Below, piece by piece: positions 1 through 6,682 of a stretch of 14,307 bases of DNA. Numbering within the stretch: position 1 is the stretch's first letter; each line of letters begins with the position of its first letter. The position numbers and the translations under genes were made by a program. The notes beneath the pieces are model-generated. The model made no database searches and had not been told where the DNA came from. It worked only from the letters and a program-made list of their open reading frames with translations. The stretch is from JBAZKV01 sp964443545. Its GTDB lineage: Bacteria; Margulisbacteria; WOR-1; JAKLHX01; JBAZKV01. The stretch is taken from NCBI GenBank assembly GCA_964443545.1, contig CAYUCV010000026.1, forward strand, positions 1 to 14,307, written 5' to 3'.

Positions 1-90
1 GCCCGCCTGCCAAGCCTTCCCGGCTCGGCGGGATGGCGGGCAGGTCGGCTCCTTGTGAGAACGAACCGGAGCCGAACCTTCAGGTTCGGG
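1..90. repeat. GC-rich hairpin cluster upstream of purL
   Basis: Three stem-loops lie side by side. The first pairs GCCCGCC (1-7) with GGCGGGC (35-41) and has an inner AGCC/GGCT stem (13-16 with 22-25). The second pairs 45-52 with 68-75 (TCGGCTCC/GGAGCCGA). The third pairs CCGAACC (72-78) with GGTTCGG (83-89) around a TTCA loop and shares bases with the second, so the two may be alternatives. No T-run follows, so this is not a standard terminator of a preceding gene. No open reading frame is supported in 1-140. It resembles a mobile intergenic palindromic repeat. The window edge may truncate it. Confidence 0.5.
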
Positions 91-105
91 TCCTAATTCA
101 GAAAT

Positions 106-141
106 TTTACAAACCAAGCCCGTGATGATAAAATAGTTCTG
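106..141 (+). promoter_or_regulatory. purL promoter with predicted start on the initiation codon
   Basis: A TTTACA -35 hexamer (106-111) is separated by 17 bases from a TAAAAT -10 hexamer (129-134), which is preceded by TGA (126-128), an extended -10 element. Six bases separate the -10 from base 141, so +1 is predicted at the GTG at 141, directly before the ATG at 144. There is no room for a ribosome-binding site, which implies a leaderless mRNA. The motif match is seen directly; the start site is inferred from standard sigma-70 spacing. Confidence 0.7.
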
Positions 142-2372
142 TGATGGACAAAAAAGTCATAGAACAGCACGGCCTGAGCGGCGAAGAATTCAAGAAAATA
201 GTTTCCATCCTCGGAAGAGAACCCAATATCGTGGAACTGGGGATGTATTCCGTGCTCTGGTCCGAGCACTGTTCCTACAAAAGTTCAAAGATCTACCTCA
301 AGCAGTTCCCGACCACCGGAAAAAGGATAATGCACGGCCCGGGAGAGAATGCCGGCGTGATCGATATCGGAGGCGGCTATGCCGTGGCTATGAAAATAGA
401 GTCCCACAACCACCCCAGCGCGGTCGAGCCCTTTCAGGGAGCGGCCACCGGGGTGGGAGGCATCGTAAGGGATGTGTTTACGATGGGGGCAAGGCCAATT
501 GCCTCACTAAACTCTCTCCGGTTCGGTCCCCTGAGCGATTCACATAACAGGTATCTTTTGGACGGGGTCGTGGCGGGCATCTCTTCCTACGGGAACTGCC
601 TCGGGCTTCCCACGGTGGCGGGAGAGATATATTTTGACGAATGCTACTCCGGCAATTGTTTGGTGAATGCCATGTGCGTTGGACTTGTAAGAATACCGGA
701 AATGTCCAATTTCCAATTTCCAATTTCCAATATCCAATCAGAGATCCCAAGCGTTATTGTGACTGCGGTGGCGGCGGGGGTGGGGAACCCGGTATTATAT
801 GTAGGATCTTCCACGGGCCGGGACGGGATACACGGGGCGACCTTTGCCTCCGTTGAACTGGATGAAGATTCGGTGGAAAAAAGGTCCAATGTGCAGGTGG
901 GGGACCCGTTCACTGAAAAACTGCTTATTGAGGCCTGTCTTGAACTCCTTAAGACCGGCAATGTTGTCGCTATGCAGGACATGGGGGCGGCGGGGCTTAC
1001 CTCTTCCACCTCTGAGATGGCCTCCCGCGGAAAAGTCGGGATAGAGATAGACATCGCAAAGGTGCCTCAGCGGGAAGAGAACATGACCCCTTATGAGATC
1101 ATGCTTTCCGAATCTCAGGAAAGAATGGTCGTCATAATGAAAAAAGGCACCGAGGACGATGCTTTTGGGATCTTCAAAAAATGGGGCCTTAACGCTGTTG
1201 TAATGGGGAAAGTAACAGGCGACCAGCTGTTAAGGGTCAGGGTAGGGGACAAAATTGTTGCCGAGGTTCCCGCAAGGTCGCTGGCGCACGAAGCGCCGGA
1301 ATATGACCGGCCATATGAGCAAATCCTAAATCCTAAATCCGAAATCCTAAACAAAGCCAAAGCACAAAATTCAAAACAAGGGAACAAGACAAATCACAAT
1401 AAACTGCTTATGGAAAAGCTGTCGGATCCTAATATGGCGGACAAGGCGTGGGTGTATGAACAGTATGACCATATGGTGCAGACAAATACAGTTGCCGCTC
1501 CCGGCAAAGCCGATGCCGCCGTATTAAGGATAAAAGGCTGCGGCAAAATGCTGGCCCTTACCACCGACGGCAACGGCAAATACTGCTACGATGATCCCTA
1601 CAGGGGAGGCGCTATAGCAGTGGCCGAGGCAGCGCGCAATGTGGTCTGCTGCGGGGCAGAACCTGCCGCAGTTACCGACTGTCTTAATTTTGGCAATCCC
1701 GAAAAACCCGGCGTCATGTGGCAATTCAAAGAATCCCTCAGAGGGATGTCCGATGCCTGCAGGACCTTTGACACTCCTGTCGTATCAGGCAATGTCAGTT
1801 TTTATAACGAGAACAACGGGGTTGCCATATACCCGACCCCTGTCATCGGCATGCTCGGCGTAATAGAAGAATCAAAACACTTCTGCACCATGGGCTTTAA
1901 AGATAAAGGGGATATCATTATCCTTCTCGGCCTCAACAAAGAAGAAAAAGCTATCTGTCCCGAGATAGACCTGGAACTTGAGGCCTCGGTCCAGAAGACT
2001 TGTCTTGAAGCTATCAGGCTCGGTATTGTCAAAAGCGCCCATGATACCTCCGAAGGAGGGCTTGCCGTAAGCCTGGCCGAATCATCGATTGCTGGAGGCA
2101 TAGGGGCCGTGGTTTCTTTAAGCGACGAAATAAACGAGGGCAGCCTCCTGTTCGATGAGTGCCAGTCACGGATAGTGATAACGGTGGCTGCCGACAATAT
2201 CTTCGCAATAAATGATCTTGCCATGATAAACAAGACCCCGATATCCATAATCGGAAAGGTAAAAGGAAAAGAGCTTGTGATAAACACTCCCGAAAAAAAG
2301 CTGCTTTCACTTAAGATAACCGAGCTGGCCGACGCCTACAAGGGGTCCCTTCCAAAAACAATGGGGGCATAA
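141..2372 (+). CDS. purL: Phosphoribosylformylglycinamidine synthase subunit PurL
   Basis: The product is the synthetase subunit that converts formylglycinamide ribonucleotide (FGAR) to its amidine in de novo purine synthesis, using ATP and ammonia supplied by PurQ with PurS. Neither partner is in this window. At 743 residues it fits the short bacterial PurL class. Landmarks are SEHCSYK at 41-47 with the conserved His43, the substrate region KIESHNHPSAVEPFQG from 85, GRDGIHGA at 226-233, WVYEQYDHMVQTNTV from 437 opening the second half, and HDTSEGGLA at 634-642. Three things are odd: a repeat-encoded insertion near 188-200, a repeat-encoded linker at about 394-420, and loss of a segment usually containing GGSE after about residue 600. 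Translation starts at GTG 141 or ATG 144; promoter spacing fits 141. The stop codon abuts the next gene. Product identity is very secure. Confidence 0.97.
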   Translation: MMDKKVIEQHGLSGEEFKKIVSILGREPNIVELGMYSVLWSEHCSYKSSKIYLKQFPTTGKRIMHGPGENAGVIDIGGGYAVAMKIESHNHPSAVEPFQGAATGVGGIVRDVFTMGARPIASLNSLRFGPLSDSHNRYLLDGVVAGISSYGNCLGLPTVAGEIYFDECYSGNCLVNAMCVGLVRIPEMSNFQFPISNIQSEIPSVIVTAVAAGVGNPVLYVGSSTGRDGIHGATFASVELDEDSVEKRSNVQVGDPFTEKLLIEACLELLKTGNVVAMQDMGAAGLTSSTSEMASRGKVGIEIDIAKVPQREENMTPYEIMLSESQERMVVIMKKGTEDDAFGIFKKWGLNAVVMGKVTGDQLLRVRVGDKIVAEVPARSLAHEAPEYDRPYEQILNPKSEILNKAKAQNSKQGNKTNHNKLLMEKLSDPNMADKAWVYEQYDHMVQTNTVAAPGKADAAVLRIKGCGKMLALTTDGNGKYCYDDPYRGGAIAVAEAARNVVCCGAEPAAVTDCLNFGNPEKPGVMWQFKESLRGMSDACRTFDTPVVSGNVSFYNENNGVAIYPTPVIGMLGVIEESKHFCTMGFKDKGDIIILLGLNKEEKAICPEIDLELEASVQKTCLEAIRLGIVKSAHDTSEGGLAVSLAESSIAGGIGAVVSLSDEINEGSLLFDECQSRIVITVAADNIFAINDLAMINKTPISIIGKVKGKELVINTPEKKLLSLKITELADAYKGSLPKTMGA
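705..739 (+). repeat. 7-base tandem repeat (TCCAATT x5) inside purL
   Basis: Five consecutive 7-base units: TCCAATT three times, then TCCAATA and TCCAATC. They are read in frame as residues around NFQFPISNIQ (190-199) of PurL. Compared with my memory of Bacillus PurL, the stretch between the conserved VGL and GVGN blocks is about 18 residues longer here. The unit is not a multiple of three, so three units make a 7-codon period. It looks like an intergenic-type repeat that entered the gene without breaking the frame. Confidence 0.85.
1321..1396 (+). repeat. 7-base tandem repeat (AAATCCT x4) with A-rich tail in the purL linker
   Basis: Four 7-base units run from 1321 to 1348 (AAATCCT, AAATCCT, AAATCCG, AAATCCT). 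An A-rich tail containing AAATTCAAAACAAGG follows to about 1396. The stretch is translated as residues about 394-420, between PYEQ and LLMEKLSDP, the variable linker joining the two halves of PurL. The peptide is rich in Lys, Asn and Gln, as expected for an unstructured linker. The unit differs from the TCCAATT repeat but has the same 7-base period. Confidence 0.85.
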
Positions 2373-2987
2373 ATGGAAGTAACTGCGGCGGCAGTAATAT
2401 TGATCTTTCTTGCAAGCATACTATCTACGGTTTCCCACAAAGACGCAAAATATTCTCCCGAAAACCCGCAACAGATCTCTTCTTCTCAGGAACTGGGGAG
2501 TCTGCCGGGCGCGGACTTTGACCCGGTTTTGGCCGAGAGCGATATTGCCGCCGTTAATTTTTATGTGGTACGCAGGGCAAAAAAACTTTCAAGGGATGAT
2601 GTTGAGACGCTTGTGGACAGCATTAAGGACTATTCTCAAAAATATAATGTGAACGCAAAACTTTTGACCGCTCTGATGGACAGGGAATCCGGTTTTGATC
2701 CTATGACGGTCTCGTCTTCCAATGCGCAGGGGCTGGGCCAGCTCCTGCCTTCTACCGCAGCCAGTATAGGGATAAGGGATCCCCACGACATTGACCAGGG
2801 CGTAAAAGGCGCGGCTATTTATATACGCATGATGCTGGATAGGTGGGCAGGGAATCCTCAGCAGGTCCCGCTGGCGCTTGCCTCCTATGCCGAGGGATAT
2901 AATCAGATCGTCAGGGCTGGCGGCTATACCCCTCAGACCGCTAACTACATTAAAGGCATCCTCGAGGTCTACAACTCTATCCGTTAG
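2373..2987 (+). CDS. Exported lytic transglycosylase, SLT family
   Basis: This is a 204-residue protein that probably cleaves peptidoglycan glycan strands outside the inner membrane. Residues 4-20 form a hydrophobic segment with no preceding positive charge, acting as a signal peptide or membrane anchor. A Ser/Pro-rich stretch follows, and a Slt-type catalytic domain covers about 84-200. The catalytic acid is Glu105 in MDRESGFDP, then come SNAQGLGQLLPSTA (116-129) and ALASYAEGYNQI (168-179). The last motif normally reads YNAG, so an Asn is replaced by Ala here. The start codon directly follows the purL stop, with a G-run (2363-2367) as a weak ribosome site, so the two are probably co-transcribed. 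The comEA and comEC genes downstream suggest a wall-opening role in DNA uptake, which is inference. Cell-wall turnover is the alternative. Confidence 0.88.
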   Translation: MEVTAAAVILIFLASILSTVSHKDAKYSPENPQQISSSQELGSLPGADFDPVLAESDIAAVNFYVVRRAKKLSRDDVETLVDSIKDYSQKYNVNAKLLTALMDRESGFDPMTVSSSNAQGLGQLLPSTAASIGIRDPHDIDQGVKGAAIYIRMMLDRWAGNPQQVPLALASYAEGYNQIVRAGGYTPQTANYIKGILEVYNSIR

Positions 2988-2998
2988 ATTCAAAAGTT

Positions 2999-3110
2999 TT
3001 AAACCCACTCCCCAGCCCCTCTCCCTTTTCAAGGAGAGGGGGATTTGGGTTTCTCCCCCTGCTTGCCCCGAGCTTGGTCGAGGGGATAAGGGGGAGATTA
3101 AGAGGGGGTT
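2999..3110. repeat. Hairpin-rich repeat between the transglycosylase gene and comEA
   Basis: Nested inverted repeats: AAACCCA (3000-3006) pairs with TGGGTTT (about 3046-3052) around a strong CCCCTCTCC/GGAGAGGGG hairpin. A second unit pairs CTCCCCCT (about 3053) with AGGGGGAG near 3090, and holds CCCC...GGGG around a GAGCTTGGTCGA segment. It occupies most of the 166-base gap between two otherwise tightly spaced genes. The comEA frame stays open through it, so an automatic start call would wrongly add residues encoded by the repeat. No T-tract marks it as a terminator, although the hairpins could weaken read-through or protect RNA ends. Confidence 0.7.
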
Positions 3111-3153
3111 TATTTGGATCTTTGGCGCCGGAATTGCTGTGAGCCTTTATGCC

Positions 3154-3738
3154 ATGCTCGAGGAACTGCTTAAAAAGAACAAGCTCTACTTTATAGGTTT
3201 TGTATGTCTTATCCTTTCTATCAGCCTGGGAGTCCGCCTCTTCCATAGGCCCGCCCCGCCTCCTGAAGAACCCTCTTTGGGTGTTGAAGTGTTGAGAACC
3301 ACATCAACTGCGGAAGAAAAGAAAGATAATTATATCCTTGTCCACATAAGCGGTGCTGTAAAGAAGAGGGGGGTGTACAGGCTTTTTGCCGGCAGCAGGA
3401 CAATAGATTTGATAGAAAAGGCCGGGGGGCTGCTCAAGGGGGCCGATGTAACTTCCCTCAATCTTTCGCAACTGTTAAAGGACGGGCAGAAGATAGATAT
3501 CCCTGAGAAGAGCTTGAGCTTTGCAGGAGGCGGCTCCGGCAGCGGGGCAAAGGTCAATATTAATACAGCTAATGCTTCTGAGCTGGAAAAGATCCCCGGG
3601 GTAGGGGCCTCCACCGCAAAAAAGATCCTCGAGTGCCGGTTAAAGAACGGGGCCTTCAGGTCCTATGAGGACCTTGCAAAAATAAAAGGTTTCGGCAAAA
3701 AAAAGATCGAGAAAATGAAAGAGGATATAACCCTTTAA
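3154..3738 (+). CDS. comEA: ComEA-like DNA-binding competence protein (SLBB plus helix-hairpin-helix)
   Basis: The product is probably a membrane-anchored receptor that holds double-stranded DNA at the cell surface and passes it to ComEC. From ATG 3154 it is 194 residues: one transmembrane helix at about 11-27, a Pro-rich spacer, an SLBB domain at about 60-117 (VHISGAVKKRGVYRL, then DLIEKAGG), a Gly/Ser hinge at 125-131, and tandem helix-hairpin-helix motifs at 133-194 (VNINTANASELEKIPGVG, then LAKIKGFGKKKIEKM). This is the normal ComEA order and length. The reading frame is open upstream into a repeat and the previous gene. ATG 3154 is chosen because the membrane helix begins just after it; GTG 3139 is possible, and neither has a clear Shine-Dalgarno sequence. 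The stop is 4 bases before comEC, so the pair is surely one operon. Confidence 0.9.
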   Translation: MLEELLKKNKLYFIGFVCLILSISLGVRLFHRPAPPPEEPSLGVEVLRTTSTAEEKKDNYILVHISGAVKKRGVYRLFAGSRTIDLIEKAGGLLKGADVTSLNLSQLLKDGQKIDIPEKSLSFAGGGSGSGAKVNINTANASELEKIPGVGASTAKKILECRLKNGAFRSYEDLAKIKGFGKKKIEKMKEDITL

Positions 3739-3742
3739 TACT

Positions 3743-5965
3743 ATGTCATTAACCCTGCGCCCTGTTGCGGCCATCACCATTTTTTATGTCCTGGCGATAC
3801 TCCTGTTTTCTATTGCAGCCCCGCCGGGGCGCGACACGGGCTCTTTGGAGCAGAAAGACATCCCGATAAGCCTCTGCGGGGTCGTGGAAAGCGAACCGGG
3901 GAACTCCGGAACATATACGGGCTTTGACCTAAAAGATGACAGGACTGGAAAGCACTTTAAGGTGATGATATTTTCCGTCAATAAAGGTTATGAATACGGG
4001 GACAGGATAAAGCTTAAAGGTTCCATTGCGGAGGCAAAAAAACCGGGCAATCCCTATGAGATGGATTATGACAGCTATTTAAAAGAAAAAGGTTTTTCCG
4101 GCTGCGTCAGTGTTTTTCCCGACAAGGACGGGCTTCCCGGAGTTGTTGCAAAGAACAAGGGCAACCCATTTATCTGCCTGAGCCTGGCGATCAAGAACAG
4201 AGTTATGACGCTTCACAAAGGAGCGATGCCGGAGCCGTATTCCTCTCTGTTCGGAGGGATCCTTTTCGGCATGAAGGGGTCGCCCGTGCCGGACGAGGTA
4301 AAGAGCAGGTATCAAAAGGCCGGAGTGGTGCACATACTGGTGGCTTCGGGCCAGCAGGTGTCGATCCTGATAGGCGTGAGCCTGCTGCTGCTTTCTTTTA
4401 TGCGCCTTCCCATGCCGGCTGTGTTTATCATAACTTCATTCATTACCTGGTCTTTTGCAGCAATGGCGGGGTTCGGCGCTTCGATAACACGGTCGGCTAT
4501 TATGGGCCAATTGATGATAGCCGGCAGGTCCTTTGACAGGGAAGGGGACTTTCTTAATTCGCTTTGCCTGGCCGCGCTCATACTCCTTATCATAGACCCG
4601 AATAATTTATTTGACATAGGGTTTCAACTTTCCTTCCTTGCCACATGGTCCCTTGTTTATGCGGTTCCGGTGATCAACGAAAAGCTTTCCAAAAGGCTCC
4701 CGCTATTTTTGTCTGGGCCCGTTTCCGTTGCCTGCGCGCCTATCCTGGCCACTTCACCCATTACCGCCTACAATTTTTCACAATTAAATCCGGTCGCTTT
4801 TTTGTCAAACCTTATTGTGGTGCCGGCGGCAGAACTCCTTACCGTTCTGGGTTTTGCCTCAACCGCTGCGGGGCTGGTATTGCCGCACCTGGGCCATTTT
4901 CTTGACGGAGCGGTCTTTGCCATCATGTTCCTTCTTGACCTCTCAGTTTCTGTATTCGCATCCCTTCCAATGTCCAATTATTTTATTGCCAGGCCGCATT
5001 TTGGCTGGATAATAGCTTATTACATCTGTTTTTTCTTTTTGCTCAAGAAAGCCAAAGACGGGCAGCTTAGCAGTGTTTTTTTGAATAACAGGCATGTTCT
5101 GGTCCTGGGGGGCTGTCTGATATTTGCCTTTTTCTCTTTTCAGGCGCTACTTTTTGGCGGCAGCGAACTATCGATCTCTTTTATTGATGTCGGCCAGGGC
5201 GACAGCATACTGATCGAGGCTTCTAACGGGCAGAAGGTCCTTATAGACGGGGGAGGCAAGCGCAGCTCTATAGGACAGGGTGATAAGATCGGGTCGCGTA
5301 TAGTTGTTCCTTTTCTTCATAACAGAGGTATCAACAAGCTGGACCTTGTGGTGCTTACACACCCCCATGACGACCATTTGGGAGGCCTGGTTTCGGTCTT
5401 AAAGGAGATCAAAACGGACGAGGTGATAGATTCCGGTTTTGCTTATGACTCGCCTGCTTATGAAAACTTTCTCGAGCTTATCAAAAAGAACAAGATAAAA
5501 TACAGAACGGTAAAAGCCGGTGATGTAATTTCTATCGACGGGGCAAAAGGTCATGTCCTGAACCCGCCCGAACTGCCATTTCGGGGTACCGAATCCGATG
5601 CGAACAACAATTCTGTAGTTATCAGACTGGTATATGGAAGTACATCCTTTATGTTGACCGGGGACGCCGCTTTTGAGGCGGAGAGGGAAATGCTGGACCG
5701 GGACTTTTTCTTGAAGAGCGATGTGCTTAAGATAGGGCATCACGGCAGCGCCACCTCAACAAGCGATGAGTTCCTTGATGCGGTGGCTCCCAAAACCGCC
5801 GTCATCTGTGTCGGAAAGGGCAACAAATTCGGTCATCCCAGGCCAAAGATCCTTGAAAAGCTTAAGCAGCGGGGAATAAGAGTTTATCGCACCGATGAGG
5901 ACGGGTCGGTATCAATGACAAGCGACGGCAGCAGGATAACCATAAAAGCCTTCAGAAAGAACTAA
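3743..5965 (+). CDS. comEC: ComEC/Rec2 DNA-uptake channel protein
   Basis: This polytopic inner-membrane protein is thought to form the channel for single-stranded DNA during natural transformation. At 740 residues it has the full three-part architecture: an N-terminal membrane segment and soluble domain (about 10-140), a competence membrane domain with many helices (about 165-470, including VVHILVASGQQVSIL at 195-209), and a C-terminal metallo-beta-lactamase domain (about 476-740). The last domain shows FIDVGQGDSILIE (480-492), LIDGGG (500-505), the metal motif THPHDDHLGG (539-548), MLTGDAAFE (637-645) and IGHHGSATS (664-672). The metal motif is intact, so the domain could be an active nuclease that degrades the non-transported strand; that function is still debated for the family. 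The gene starts 4 bases after comEA with only a weak distant GAGG. Confidence 0.96.
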   Translation: MSLTLRPVAAITIFYVLAILLFSIAAPPGRDTGSLEQKDIPISLCGVVESEPGNSGTYTGFDLKDDRTGKHFKVMIFSVNKGYEYGDRIKLKGSIAEAKKPGNPYEMDYDSYLKEKGFSGCVSVFPDKDGLPGVVAKNKGNPFICLSLAIKNRVMTLHKGAMPEPYSSLFGGILFGMKGSPVPDEVKSRYQKAGVVHILVASGQQVSILIGVSLLLLSFMRLPMPAVFIITSFITWSFAAMAGFGASITRSAIMGQLMIAGRSFDREGDFLNSLCLAALILLIIDPNNLFDIGFQLSFLATWSLVYAVPVINEKLSKRLPLFLSGPVSVACAPILATSPITAYNFSQLNPVAFLSNLIVVPAAELLTVLGFASTAAGLVLPHLGHFLDGAVFAIMFLLDLSVSVFASLPMSNYFIARPHFGWIIAYYICFFFLLKKAKDGQLSSVFLNNRHVLVLGGCLIFAFFSFQALLFGGSELSISFIDVGQGDSILIEASNGQKVLIDGGGKRSSIGQGDKIGSRIVVPFLHNRGINKLDLVVLTHPHDDHLGGLVSVLKEIKTDEVIDSGFAYDSPAYENFLELIKKNKIKYRTVKAGDVISIDGAKGHVLNPPELPFRGTESDANNNSVVIRLVYGSTSFMLTGDAAFEAEREMLDRDFFLKSDVLKIGHHGSATSTSDEFLDAVAPKTAVICVGKGNKFGHPRPKILEKLKQRGIRVYRTDEDGSVSMTSDGSRITIKAFRKN

Positions 5966-5987
5966 CTGGTATGGTATATTATCTCTA
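5951..5987 (+). promoter_or_regulatory. coaE promoter with predicted start on the ATG
   Basis: TATATT (5975-5980) is preceded by TGG (5972-5974), giving an extended -10. A weak -35 (TTCAGA, 5951-5956) lies 18 bases upstream, inside the end of comEC. Exactly six bases separate the -10 from the ATG at 5987, so +1 coincides with the start codon and the mRNA would be leaderless. The gene would then be transcribed independently of comEC despite the 21-base gap. Confidence 0.6.
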
Positions 5988-6577
5988 TGGATGTCAAAAA
6001 AAAGACCGTTATCGGGGTTACCGGGCCAATTGCTTCGGGCAAAGACGAGGTGTGCAAGATACTAAAAGGATACGGTTTTTATGTGATCGATGCCGACAGG
6101 ATAGGGCATCAGGTTTTAAAAGAACAGCCGGCAAAAAAGAGGATAATTGCTGGGTTCGGAAGAAAAGTGCTTGGGGCCAAAGGGGATATCTCCAGGAAAA
6201 ATTTGGGCAGGCTCGTGTTTTCCGATAGAAAGCGCCTTCTGCTTCTTAACAGTATAATGCACCCTGCCATGAGGAAAAAGATAGAGGGGCTCGTCAAAAG
6301 AACGCAGAAAAAAATGGTCGCTATCAATGCCGCGGTGCTAAAAGAAATGGGCCTGGCAGGATACTGCGACCGGATCTGGCTGGTCCTAGCCTCAGAAAAG
6401 AACAGGCTTAAGAGGCTTGCCAAGCGGGGAAAGCGGTCAAAAGAAATGCTTAGGAGGATGGCTTTTCAGAGAAAACCGGGCAGCTACAAAAAAGAGGCCG
6501 ACAATACAATACACAATAACGGCGCCATAAGAGGCCTTAAAACTAAGATATCCAAAATCATTTCCGATGGCTGCTAG
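5987..6577 (+). CDS. coaE: Dephospho-CoA kinase
   Basis: The product is the cytoplasmic last enzyme of coenzyme A synthesis, phosphorylating the 3' hydroxyl of dephospho-CoA with ATP. It is 196 residues, the usual length. The P-loop is GPIASGKD at 13-20, with an Ile-Ala where many homologues have Gly-Ser. YVIDADRIGHQVL (32-44) holds the conserved Asp of the substrate site, and LNSIMHP (88-94) matches the family LxxIxHP block. The lid and C-terminal region is unusually Lys/Arg-rich. ATG 5987 is chosen because it follows a well-placed -10 and the P-loop follows at the normal distance. No Shine-Dalgarno sequence is visible, which agrees with a leaderless transcript. There is no metabolic link to its comEC neighbour. 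Confidence 0.93.
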   Translation: MDVKKKTVIGVTGPIASGKDEVCKILKGYGFYVIDADRIGHQVLKEQPAKKRIIAGFGRKVLGAKGDISRKNLGRLVFSDRKRLLLLNSIMHPAMRKKIEGLVKRTQKKMVAINAAVLKEMGLAGYCDRIWLVLASEKNRLKRLAKRGKRSKEMLRRMAFQRKPGSYKKEADNTIHNNGAIRGLKTKISKIISDGC

Positions 6578-6616
6578 AGATATTTAGCCTTTGTTCCTCC
6601 CCTGCAGGCCACTGGA

Positions 6617-6640
6617 GCCCATCAAAATTTGCGGGCTTTT
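6617..6640 (+). terminator. Possible weak intrinsic terminator after coaE
   Basis: GCCC (6617-6620) pairs with GGGC (6633-6636) around an AT-rich arm, followed directly by TTTT (6637-6640). The stem has only four G-C pairs and the T-run is short. The 105-base gap between coaE and the next gene also has an 8-base inverted repeat (AGATATTT at 6578, AAATATCT at 6642) enclosing this hairpin. It could instead be a leader structure for the downstream gene. Confidence 0.3.
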
Positions 6641-6682
6641 GAAATATCTGCTTAAAATTAAGGATATACATTTAGGGCGATC

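Noticed and set aside
1802..2287. Antisense open frame (161 codons) opposite purL
   Set aside because: It is a shadow of conserved purL codons with no motif and no plausible promoter or ribosome site.
2878..3153. N-terminal extension of the comEA-like protein
   Set aside because: It overlaps the end of the transglycosylase gene in another frame and runs through an inverted repeat; ComEA proteins begin close to their membrane helix.
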